From Microbotryomycetes sp. JL201 (Eukaryota > Basidiomycota > Microbotryomycetes), in the NCBI GenBank assembly GCA_033819885.1, contig JAQYUZ010000002.1:496001-560000 (forward strand): a stretch of 64,000 nucleotides of DNA, written 5' to 3'. Below are positions 34,022 through 44,888 of this stretch, one piece after another. The notes beneath the pieces are model-generated. The model searched no databases. It was not told where the DNA came from and was given only the letters and a program-made list of their open reading frames with translations. The stretch's first letter is position 1; the number at the start of each line of letters is the position of its first letter. The position numbers and the translations under genes were made by a program.

Positions 34022-37000
34022 TCATGCTTCGGATGCAACAGTCTGCTCCACCTCGGCGTTGCCAGTGAGGCGCTTCCTCGCTTTGCGAATGCGGTCCTTG
34101 ACGCCATCCTTCATCCACACGGCAGTGCGGAACTAGCGATCGCAGATCAAACAGTCAGCACTGGACCCTATACCCCTTTCTTTTTTAGACATCGACTGAC
34201 TGTGCCGCTCTGGTACTTTCCGCGATGGCGCGATTCGAGCGCTTTTTTGTGTGCTTTGTCAATCGCCTTTTGCTCTTCTTTGTCGATGACGCCGTCGTCG
34301 TCGGCTTTAGCGTTTTTTTCTGCCTGCGCCGCCATGCCCTCGACGCGGTCGTACGTTTCAAACTCGTGGCGCGCCGTCTGAGTTGTCGCATACTTTTCAT
34401 GGTCTTCGTCGAGGCCAGAGTCGAGCATGATCGTCGTCGTCAACCAGCCCACGATCGTGTATTTGTGAGTCTTTTGGGCTTGGTCGTTCAAATAGTTTTG
34501 ACGCAATTCTTGAAAGTTTTCGTCGGCTGTAACAACCGGCACGCGTACCTCTGTCTCTTCGTCGTCTACCAATTCGTTGAGCCCTGTGTACGAAAATGAT
34601 TAGTCGAGCGCGATGGCATGCTGTGTCATATCGCCACGCTCACAGACTGCGGCGTAAGCTTCCGATTTCTTGCCAAGTGGTCCAATCGTGACCGAGCCGC
34701 CGTAGTCGAGGAACAAGGCGCTCGAGTACTTGTCGTCTGTACATTATGGTCAACCACCGCTCAGCATCCCGTACAGTCTGGCTCACAAGTAGGCAAGCGA
34801 ATGTCCTCATCAAGGTCCCAAACGAGTGATCCGTCAGCTTGCTTCTTGGCCACCTTGCTCGGCACTTTTTGCTTGGCTTCGAGTGTGGACAAGACCAGCT
34901 TTTTCTCATCCCAATCAAAGTCGACCCCGGGCACGGGCTCGACCTTGATGTCTGATGTAATGGCAACAGTACCCGTGTCCCAGCCACGCAAGTTTCGAGG
35001 CAAGTCGAGCTTGACGCCTTTGAACAAGATGGAAACATTGATTTTTCCAAAACCGACCCCGTCCTGAAGCGAGTACAGGCGCGTGACTTCGGACGAGTGA
35101 GCCAGAGTCTCGGCCAAGGGCAGGTTGACGATGCCGAGGATCGGATCGTGTTCGCGCAAACGAGAGTCTGCGTCGTCACCCGGGCAGTCAGTCGTGTATC
35201 AATACGGCTCGGCAGGAGAACTCGCCTCGAACAACTATGCGCAAAGAGGCGTCCGTATAGTCGTGCAAAAACAGTTCCGTGCCGGCCTCAAAGAAGGGCA
35301 TCGGCGAGTATTGCTTGACTCGAGTCTTGAACACCATGTCGTCGTTCAAAATGACCTCGCAGTACGCCGAAGGAATGTTGGACTCTGCTTCAGATGGATC
35401 GTCCGTATCTTGCCCCGCTTGACCTTCACGGTCCTTGCCCGTCTTGCCTGTGAGGTTTTGGCGCTCGAGATTATTGATCTGATGAATGACCACTGACAAG
35501 ATGCCAGCGGGGAAACGTGGATCAGGTGGCGTGCGGGTGACGTCTGCTTCTTCAGCCGTGTCGGCTGCCGGAGGCGCCTTGGGCTGCCAAGAGCCGTTAG
35601 TACGATCCAGTGTGACACCAGGGCATTCATGCTCACCTTGAGCTCAGGCAATTCTTGCAGCTCCTTTGGCACGTTGTGATCAACACTCGCGTCCTTCTTG
35701 AGTGCAGAGTTGAGCTTCGCTTTCTCGTAATACGCAACCGACCACGTAAGCGTGCCGTCGAGCTCGTCGGCGTCCTCGAAACCCATGAGCTTGTCCGTAC
35801 GCTTGAAGACTTGGTTTGGCTTTGTCATCAAGTCGACGAGTGGAACCTGAATGCGACCAACCAGATCATCGGCCGACAGGTCTATGCCCCACACGTAGTG
35901 AGTGTGGGTACTTGACGCTCTCTGGCGAGACACTTACTGTCGCTGTCCCACAGCTGAACACTCAGAGATTCTTTTGCTCGAACTTCGTCGTCTGTAACGA
36001 GCAAGAATGCCGTCTGCTCCCAGACCGGATTCAAGTCCTTTTTGATGATTCGAGTCGAGAAGAGCTAGGAGCGCGCACCTCATCAGCACGCAACAAAGAA
36101 GCTGTGCCCGCTCGCACTTACAGGCTTTCCAAACTTGGCATAAGCTAACACAACGTAAGGATCAGAATAGCCATTGTCGTCCTGAGCAGACAAGCCTTCT
36201 GCGTGGTGAATCGTAATCATGAGCACGCCGAGGGCCTTTGTGTCTCGCTTGATGCCATCTCCAGAGATCATTTGGGCGATGTTCATTGTCATGCTCTTGG
36301 GTGCGCAGTACATTGACGTTGCTGCAGCTATCGAGCTCTGCACGAAGCCTGAGATGAGAGGCAGGTCGAGCACGTTGGGCGCCGCTTTGGCGAGTGGTAT
36401 GGCAGATGCTTCAATGGCAGGCACACCCATGAGAGTAAAGGTCACGTTGCGGATGAACGGTGCCTTTGGCTACATGTCAGCGCCTAGATGTCGTCACATG
36501 GATAAACGAAGACTGACCTGAGCGACCATCTGGCAGCGCAGGCGAACAGTACCAACGATCGACTCGACGGCGATCCAGATCGGAATTGGGACGTGGAACC
36601 AGTCATGCATGCCGAGGAAGAATTTGATGATGAGCGAGATGTTTTCGTTGTGAAGCTCGCGCGTTCCGGGAGGTGCAAAGTACGCAAATGACACTTCAAA
36701 ATTGACATAGTCACCCGTTTGGTCTTCCTCCTCGGGGGGTATGCCGTTCTGCAGAGCTTCTTCGTGTTTTTCCTCTTGGTCCTCCTTCTTTTTGCGCCTT
36801 TTGGGGTCGAGGGCATCCTCCTCCGAACCTTGATCGATCCATTCTTCCTTCGGGTAATCTTTTTCATGTGGCTGGTCTGGCAAGGCGCGCATCGACACGA
36901 TGCGCAGCGCGTTCTTGCCGATTGTAAAGTCGTCGACCTTGACAGCATCGATGAAGCCGGGCAGAGACTGCTGCATGACGTCTTCGATCATGTCGACGAT

Positions 37001-38098
37001 CGAGACAAACATAGACGGGTTGATCAGAGGCCAAACGACTTTTGTGAATGCGTTGAGCCATTCCACAGATTCAGGAGTCGGTGGCGAGAACTGAGAGCGC
37101 ACGCGCGGGTCAGCGTGAGGTTTTCGGGACTGGAGAGAATAGGCTGACCGTTTCTCCACGCTGCTTGGCCAATTCAAAACGGATGCGCTCTACTTCTTTC
37201 TCGACCTTGCGACCGATGATGCCGTGTGCCACGTACACACCTGCGGCGAGGCCGCCAATGACCCAAGACCTGAACACGAATGCCTTCCAACCTGATCCGA
37301 AAGCCACGAAGAACCAGACGACGCCGAGGGCTCCCATGATGGCGAACGCGTACGTGTTGATAGTCTGAATGATGGGCTTGACTGTATCTGCTGAGCCCGG
37401 AGGGAATTGGTACAGGAGGATGTTGCCAGGTTCGGCTGGGTTGGGAGCGATCTGCTTAGTGTCTGCGCTCTGAGCTGTCGGCACATTTGTCGCAGGGCCG
37501 CCCTTTTCTGGCTTTGACGGGTCGAGGCGCTCGGGCGAAAACAGCTTTGGGTTTTGGAAGTCTGCGATTTGGGGGGCGTCGAGTGTCAAAGTGAGAGCTT
37601 GGCTGTTGCGAATGTGAGTCACACCGCACCTTCGAGTTTGGCGTCGCGAATGACGACGTTGCGTCCGGTGACGGGGTCTTCGACGACTCGCTCGCCTTGA
37701 CGTTTAAAGTTTTGCGCGGTCGGCCCTGTGTCTCGAGCTTTCGCCATGGCCTCTTCCTTTTCGTTGTTTTTCGCAGGCTCGGCACCTTTTGCCGCGTCGC
37801 GCTTTGGTGCATCGGTGCCGTGCTCGTTCGAGTCGCTCGCGTGGGGGGGCTGCGCAGGCTCGGACGCTGCCTCTGGCTCGCCGCCAGACGTGGCCGCCTG
37901 CACAGACGCACCGACGTTTAAGAGTCCAAGTTGGGGAGCGCTAGGAGACACGCCGTGGGTGCGTATGCTCACCTTTTGCTGGGCCAAGAACTCTGACACG
38001 GTTGGAATCTTTTTGTTGGCGACGCCCCACGCGCTCGAGCTGCGGTGGTCGTACGCATGAGGGTCGTTCGGCAGCATCGGCGGATGCTGTTCGGCCAT
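34022..38098 (-). CDS. Tricalbin (SMP and C2 domain contact-site protein)
   Basis: Tethers cortical ER to the plasma membrane and moves lipids. MAEQHPPMLPNDPHAYD at 38098 starts a long disordered, acidic cytosolic region. A membrane hairpin (INTYAFAIMGALGVVWFFVA, SWVIGGLAAGVYVAHGIIG) is followed by the SMP domain (ESVEWLNAFTKVVWPLINP, SLPGFIDAVKVDDFTIGKNA, FLGMHDWFHVPIPIWIAVE, PAIEASAIPLAKAAPNVLD, MNIAQMISGDG) and several C2 domains (GVLMITIHHAEGLSAQDDN, GYSDPYVVLAYAKFGKP; WGIDLSADDLVGRIQVPL; FCC-type repeats near 35100 and 34800: HDPILGIVNLPLAETLAHS). It ends in a basic tail RTAVWMKDGVKDRIRKARK with a stop at 34022. Ca-binding Asp residues are kept in the first C2. Many introns; roughly 1,200 residues. 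Confidence 0.88.
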
Positions 38099-38323
38099 CT
38101 TTGTGTCTGGTCAGCCCTCGGACAGCTGGCGGTGATGGGCACGAGCAAGAAGCGTGACGCGTGCGGGCGCGGACGCCAGAGCCGCGAACGACGGCGCTAT
38201 GACGTCGGTCGTAATTGGAAATGGTCCAAGCAGATCGTTGATCGGGGACGGCAAAGCACTCGTTGAGCGATATGAACACGATACAACATGTCAAGCGAAC
38301 GACGATCACGTGTGCTCTGTCGG

Positions 38324-38339
38324 CCCCCCCCCCCCCCCC
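38324..38339 (+). repeat. C16 homopolymer
   Basis: Sixteen consecutive C between GTCGG and TGTTTCC, 84 bases before the chosen HSF start at 38423. If translation starts at the in-frame ATG 38288, the run encodes prolines and length changes would shift the frame. The length may also be an assembly uncertainty. Confidence 0.9.
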
Positions 38340-38422
38340 TGTTTCCGACGAAAGCTCGATCGCAGCCGAAATCCGCACTCCTGGAAAGCTCGCTTCCTCG
38401 CTCGCGCGCTGACGCTTTGTCC

Positions 38423-39962
38423 ATGTTTGATACGGCGGCGTACACAGACATGGGCGACGTGCTGCAGCCGCCGTTCATGCTAGACCCGCTCGTGGACGGC
38501 ATGGGCGAGGCTTGGATGTCGTCGGATGGCGCTCCACTCGAGCTGCACGCGCACACAACCGCCGACAGCGCGATGAGCACCTCTCTGACGGCGGCGCATG
38601 GCCACTATGCGCTGCCAGTCGCGTGGGACACGCTGCACTCGATGCAACAAGCATTCTTGGACTCTGCAGTCGACAGCTCGCGCTGGACGAGCGAGCACCA
38701 GTTTGCTGCTCCGCACCGCCAGCTCGAACCAAAGGCGCTCACCGCGACGGGACTGGTCGACTGTGCGCCGCTCTCGCCAACGTCAACCCCACACGAGCTC
38801 GCGTTCGTCTCGCAATCTGCACCCGTCTCGCACTACCTCTCCCCAACTTCTCCAACCCAACCACATTTCGCTCGCGCGGCCAGCGACAGGCGCCTCAGCC
38901 TCGACGAGGTGAGGAGCACTTTTGCCCCGGCTTCGGATCCCGGAACCGACCCGACAATCGAGATATTGATCGGGGTCGGGGATTATAGAACGCAAATCAT
39001 GCATGTACAACACGACAAGCGCTGACTGTGTACTACATCATTCAATGCAGACCGAGCTCGATGATCCCACTTCGCCTTCATCGTCGTCTTCCGCACCGAA
39101 AATCAAGCCATTCATTGCCAAACTCACCCACTTGGTCGACAACCCGGACGAGTGAGTGCACTTTCAATAAAGAGCGTCAAAGTCCGATCACTCAAATTCT
39201 TCGCATAGGTTTCGCGACTGCATTGTGTGGGAGTAAGCAACCCTCGGACGAGCGGAACGATCGGGACTTGCTCTGACCGGGTAATATCCACAGCGACGCG
39301 GGGAGCTCGTTCATTGTTTGCCACGCCTCGGGCCGACTCTTGCAAGAGGTCTTGCCCAAATTCTTTGGTCACAGCAACATACACTCGTTCACTCGTCAGT
39401 CGAGCTTCGTCGGCGCATAGTGCTTTCGGTCAAGCTGACGTTTTGGCTCGCACTTTTCAGGACAACTCAATGTAAGCAGGTTTACGACAAGCGAGGATCG
39501 GACAAGCGATTGTTCAGATGCTGATCACGCACGGCTTTCACACAGGTTTACGGCTTCACGAGGATGAGCCAGGCTGAGCTCGCAGACAAGCTTGCAACCG
39601 TGTCTACGGGCGACTATTCTGGCTGGAGTCACCCACACTTTTTGCGTGATGACAAATCAAGTGAGCAACGCTAGCCTTGCCTTTGTCACGAGCTGATCCC
39701 GGACGGCTCGCGAACAGCACTCGAGCAATTGACTCCAAAGCCGTCAAAGGCACGCATGCTCAAGAAGCAAGAAAAGCTTGAGAGGTTGGCAAGAGAAGAG
39801 GCACGACGGCGAGAAGCGACGCACCTGCTCGCTCAGAGTCGTCACGGTTTCAGATTGCCACACAAGACCGGTGCTGCGATCGGCCATTTAGCACCGACGC
39901 AATCCTTCAACTCTGCCCACACATGGGGCTACAGCCTCACCCCAAACCAGAACCTGGCATGA
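38423..39962 (+). CDS. HSF-domain transcription factor A
   Basis: Heat-shock-factor-type DNA-binding protein. Exon 1 (MFDTAAYTDMGDVLQPPF, Ser/Pro-rich, ending DRRLSLDE at 38908) precedes the domain, which is spread over five exons: 39051-39151 (IKPFIAKLTHLVDNPDE), 39209-39232 (FRDCIVWD, 24 bases), 39294-39394 (GSSFIVCHASGRLLQEVLPK, FFGHSNIHSFTR), 39461-39471 (RQLN, 11 bases) and 39546 on (VYGFTRM). The recognition helix SFTRQLNVYGF keeps the invariant residues, with T for the usual V. A charged helix follows (ARMLKKQEKLERLAREEARR). No clear leucine-zipper trimerisation region is seen. An upstream in-frame ATG at 38288 would add 45 residues containing the C16 tract. Tandem with HSF B. Confidence 0.85.
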
Positions 39963-40834
39963 CAGCATGTGCCAGAATCATTCACTTTCGCTCGCTGCAG
40001 CTGGCGCAGCCGTACATACGCTGGCTTAGACCGTTTCAATCTCGTTTTCCCTCTTGATGTTGTAGTTTCCTTGTTGACCCATGCCATGAATGACACGGCC
40101 CGATTCGGCCTTTTCTGGCGTTGCTTGCTGTGAACGGCGAAAGCCCACGCCATGGTCTTTTTATGGTTTTTGTGGTTTTGTCGAGCCGAAAAGCCACGTG
40201 GCAATACGTGAAACAAAATTTTGCGCGGATCCTTGACATCGTGGCTAATGTGATTGACAACAGAGACAATTTTATCAGAGTACAATCCTGCCGACAAAGT
40301 CTGCTGCGAGTTTCGCGACGCGCTCCGAGATGCGCTTTCCGTGGCAAACCCGATTCGCGACAAGAAGGAGAGGCAGGACCAGGACACAGACGACGAGTCG
40401 CATTCAGCTCCATCAAACGGTGCTGTACACACTCTCCATCGCATGGGCATGTACAGTGCAGCAAGTTGGCGCGACGCGCGTCTTTCTCGGAGGACTGTAT
40501 TCGGAAGAATGACGTCTGTGATGAACGCATCATGACCGCGGGTGATCATGCGCACTGCTGCTGCTGCTGCTGCTGATTACGTCCAGAGCGGCGTGAAATA
40601 TCCATGCGGCATGATGCAGAATCCTCGAAACGAACGCCGCGGGTTCGGTTGGGCCACTACACGCGCCTCATGACTTCATTGAACCAGTGCCGGACAGGCA
40701 CGAGGGCGTAGCGCACTCACAGTTTTGCAATGCTTTCACATGAACCATAACAGGGCTAGGTCGTAGCCTGTGACTGCTACATACTCACCAGTAGCTAGGT
40801 AACAAGGCAACGAGGGTCAGGCTCGGGGTTTGCC
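39963..40834. other. Spacer between the two HSF genes
   Basis: About 870 bases. A CTG trinucleotide run of seven units lies at 40555-40575. A plus-strand stretch (about 40260-40535; SEYNPADKVCCEFRDAL, KKERQDQDTDDESHS) is protein-like in composition but has no start, partner exon or known motif, and a long minus-strand frame overlaps it. I cannot tell whether a small gene exists here. The distal part serves as promoter of HSF B. Confidence 0.4.
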
Positions 40835-41947
40835 ATGCAGGGAGGGTCAGAGGAAAACTCGTCCCTCCCAACCCCGAGCTGGCACCGAACCGAACGAGAA
40901 TCGAGCACACATTCTTCTACAGCAGCAGCAGTCGAATCAGCCCATTGGACAGCTAACCACCGCCTTCAAGATGAGCCTGTTACGGCCACCGTAACCTCAT
41001 CGGTGGCGCCAATCGCACGAGCCCACCAAGCTCGGCCTTCAGCCGCAGCATCACGCTCGGGTTCTGCCAGCGCATCGTCCACGACTCCAGACGAGCTCGA
41101 TCCGGTACAGTCTGCGCGTCTAGATTCGAGACCGAGAACCCAGTCGCCTGCGTCGGTAAGCGTTACCTGCGCGCGCCTGCGAGTCTTTGGCGTCTGCTTG
41201 ATTTCGTTTCTGCGCTGTGTGATTGTGTGGACACGATGATTTAGAGCGTGCACGATGGTCCGAGACCTTTCATATCTGCGCTTTGGAGTATGCTTCAGAA
41301 CAGCAGCTTGGCAGACGCCATCGTGTGGCAGTAAGTGTGCCTCGCATCCGTGCACCTCTTTCAAACGACCGCTGACCAGACGAGCGACAACTAGTGACGA
41401 CGAGACTGTCGTGCTCAGGCACAATGTGACATTGACCGAACGAGCTTTGCCCATCTTTTACGGTCACAATAACATTGCTTCGTTCACGCGTAAGTTTTGA
41501 AACAGGGTACCGCAGTACATCAGCCTAGAAAAATGACGCATGTACACCGTTATTGAGCAGGTCAACTCAATGTACGCAATAAAACGTCACGGCATATCGA
41601 GAGCCCTGTCAACTGACGCCTTTGTCCGACTACAGGTCTACGGCTTTACTCGTTTGCCCGTCTCGCAAACACGGGCACTACTCGGCACCACGACTACTCC
41701 AAACAGCTCAACAGACACAACGCAAGTGTCGGCATGGAGACATCCCAAATTCAACCGACGAGACCCATCCCGTTCAAGCGAAATCGTTCCTCGATTGAGC
41801 AAGCAAAAGGTGGCTCGCAGACAGATGCGTGCGGCGGCAGCGGCAGCCGAAGGAGGTTACTTTGCAGGCGTCCACACTCTGCAAGACGCCGAAGCTGAAG
41901 AGCACGACTCTGATCCCGATGACCCACCAGCCGCCGTCGAACCTTGA
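40835..41947 (+). CDS. HSF-domain transcription factor B
   Basis: Tandem paralogue of HSF A, same strand, 0.9 kb downstream. Exon 1 (40835-41155) is Ser/Ala-rich. The domain is cut at the same places as in HSF A: 41245-41330 (RPFISALWSMLQNSSLADAI, VWH), 41395-41489 (DDETVVLRHNVTLTERALPI, FYGHNNIASF), an 11-base exon 41561-41571 (RQLN) and 41636 on (VYGFTRLPVSQTRALLG). The recognition helix ASFTRQLNVYGF matches HSF A. The wing is followed by WRHPKFNRRDP, where HSFs have their HP.F.R motif, a basic stretch and an acidic end (EEHDSDPDDPPAAVEP). The winged-helix turn is shorter than in HSF A. No oligomerisation zipper seen. Confidence 0.85.
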
Positions 41948-42087
41948 CAGAAAGACTGAGACCCGGGAGCGATACCAACACGGAAAATTGCAAAGTAGTT
42001 GTTACGACATTCTGTTCAATGTACAAAGGGTCTAAATCTCCGTCACTCCGGAACTCGTTGTACAGTTATTCGTCTCGGTTGCCGAGT

Positions 42088-44820
42088 TTAAATGCCCCCG
42101 GCACCCCATCTGAATTTGACTTTCGGCGTCATGGTCGGTTTTAGATCCGCCTGTACTTCTTCAGTCGGCGTTGACACTGCAAGCGTCTGTAGTGTTGTCG
42201 TCGAGACGGTTGAAGCGGTCGTTTCGAACGCTCGTCCGCCAAAAACTGGCATCGGCGGCAGTGGTGGAGCACTGCGACCGCTTCCGCCCCCACTCCCTCC
42301 GCGAGCCGGCGACGCTTGAGGCGTCCTGTCATCTCTGAGATTTGGCCTCGACCTTCGTTCTCGCAGTTGCATCGTCTTGGCTTGCGGTTCCTTCTTTGCT
42401 TTAGCAGCGGCAGAAACAGCAGCAGCAGTGGCAGCGTTCGAGCCATCAAGGTTGGTACTCTCAAGCCTCGACATGATCTCGACCGTTCTGGACAACCACC
42501 TGTCGTCTTTGGCAGCCACCTGCGAGTGCACCGCGGTCGGCCACGGCAAAAGTTTGCCTCGCTTGGGTTTGCAAGCCTTCTCCAGTTTGGCCAAATTCGC
42601 TTCTGACCACCATGAAGACAGGTCCGTCGGCGAGCTCAGAGCTTGAGCGGATCCGCGTGGCGACGTAGCGAGACCAGTCATCATGCCCAAGACGCCGCTC
42701 GCCAGTGCCCTGTCCGAGTAGCCTCCTTCGAGCACGGCGATCAACTTGCCGTTCGCGACGTCGTTGGCAAACTTGCATGCGTCCTGCGTGAAACGATGAA
42801 AGAACGAGGTCGGTACATTGCGTCGATGTCGACTCATGCCGGCTGACTCGTGCTCGGAAGCGTCAAAGCCTGCGCGGTCGCAAACGTCCTCAGCAACGGA
42901 ACGGGTAACAGGACAGGAACGCGACAAACCGGCACTGATAATGACGAGCGTCTTGGTCGGCTGGTCGGAGGTTGCAGTCGTTGTTGTCTTGTTCACGAAC
43001 TCACGCCCTGCGCCGAGCAATCTGTCTCGGTAGCGAGGATACAGCCTGTCGTAGAAATCGCTCTCGTCGGTGAAGCTGTCGAGATGCACGTTCGAGATCC
43101 ATTGAGAGTGTCCACCAGATAGGTTCAGTGACGCGCTGTGTATGTTGTATACGTCGCCGTCTTCGCAAGCTATAGGTGGCAATAACAGTCAAACCCTTGT
43201 CATGTTTCAGCGAAGAACCTACTCACGATAGCTGTAAATGTCGTGCAAGGAGCCGTAAAACACCTGCAGGCTCTGAGGAACAGTTTGAAGGTGATCCGAG
43301 CCAGCCTTCTTTGGCGATGTCTTGCGAGGCGTTGCACTCATTTTGAGGAGAGCATCATTCGCCTCCGCGTTGATCCTCCAAGCGATTTCTTGTGTGCCAT
43401 TGCCATGGTGCTATAGTAATATGTCTCAGCGAAACGTCAGACATATATCGTTATTGATTGTCCCACCAGATCAATGTCAAAGATGACGACGCGTGTGACA
43501 CCATGCTTCTGGTGGGCGTGAGCAGCGGCGACGGCGACATTGTTCACAAAGCAAAAGCCCATAGGCTGCGCTTCGCAGCAGTGCTGTTCCCGAAATCAGT
43601 CTGCGCCCTGAACGAAGACGATTTACGAAACCTACATGTCCGGGCGGCCTGATCGCCACAAACGCCCGATCATGACCAGTTTCGTCCGGAGACTGCGTTC
43701 CTTCGACGACTCGATCGACCGCCTCGCATACTGCACCGAGGGCGCCAAAGATGGCTTGCTCCGACTGCTCCGTGAGATACAAATCCCCCTGCGGGAGATG
43801 AGCCGGGATTTCCGAAAACAGCGGCGCTCTCCCCATTGCGGTTGATGCATTCCGACAAAGCGCAGTCAACTGTTTCGGCCACGGCTCCAGACCAGTGTCT
43901 GATTTCGAATGTAGCTTTGGAGGGGCCGACGCTGGTGCTTCTAAGAAAGGATTGGTCTTTGACGGCGAAGTTGACGGTGTGAGTGCCGGTCTTGGAGGTG
44001 CTTCGGGCACAGGCAATGTCACTGTGGGAACCGAGACATCTTGAAAATGTGGCGGCAAATTCGGCAGTGGGTGAATGTCCGTGAGCGCAGGGTCGTCAAC
44101 GTCCATCGTCGCCGCAGAGAATAAAATGTCGAACGGTCCTCCAATTACGTCGCGACTGCTCGTCTTGGTATCTGCAATTCCAAGCGCACCCATCATTTGC
44201 TCGAGTCCTGTGGCAGTGTCGTCTCCGGCATGCTTTGTTTCAGGTGGCGCCACTGCCGATCTTTGCCACTCCGGCGCATTCGCTGCTTCCAACCGAGCGA
44301 GTGCTGCAGCCACACCTGTCTTGATTGCTCTCAATCGCTCTGGCCGCTCTACTATCCAACCAATGTCATGGGCTCGGCTGTACTTGTGCAGGAGGCACGC
44401 GTCCTGGAACAGAGCAACCGTGCGCCGGCCTCTCGGTCCAGCAGCAGGCGGCGGTGACTGACGTGCTGATGATTGACGTTGCCGTAGAGCTGACGGAGCC
44501 GGAGTTGTTGTCGTCAGCGGCGTGTGGGTCGGGACGGTGGCCGTGTTGACTGAAGACAAAGGCGCGGGCGCGCGGGCGGCGACAGCGGCCCAGCTCGATG
44601 TTGCATCCAGCAAGTTTGGATATGATTGCTCATTTGACGCTGCCCTTCGATCACTGGATGCTGTCGAGGCAATCTCGAGGCGGTCGAGGCGATCGGCCAA
44701 CCCGGACGACGGCTCCACAACGCCGCTCTCGGGCGAGGGCGCATCACCAGGCGTCAAGTAAACATCAGAAGACGACACGCTGAATGGCGATACATCGCGG
44801 CTGCCCGTGTCGGACGACAT
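42088..44820 (-). CDS. HOS3: Class II histone deacetylase, HOS3 type
   Basis: Zinc-dependent lysine deacetylase. The start at 44820 (MSSDTGSRDVSPF) leads a long Ser-rich N-terminus, then RTVALFQDACLLHKYSR, WIVERPERLRAIKTGV, a Pro-rich insert of about 100 residues, DLYLTEQSEQAIFGALGAV and AFVAIRPPGH|H, where an intron falls between the two catalytic histidines, then MGFCFVNNVAVAAAHAHQ, VVIFDIDL|HHGNGTQEIAW (zinc Asp, second His pair), QVFYGSLHDIYSY, LNLSGGHSQWISNVHLDSF, the FDASEHE zinc region and VLEGGYSDRALASGVLGM. The C-terminus is basic and Ser/Pro-rich (stop 42088). The insert after the N-terminal catalytic part is typical of HOS3 proteins. Upstream CWC27 ends 68 bases before its start. 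Confidence 0.9.
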
Positions 44821-44888
44821 GGAGAGAGAGCGAGTCGCAAAACCTTTCAAAGCTGTAATTCACGGCGAACTTGAGCAGACTTGTGATT

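Noticed and set aside
39929-40555. 208-codon minus-strand open frame between the HSF genes
   Set aside because: It overlaps the end of HSF A and has no hydrophobic pattern or motif; treated as chance.
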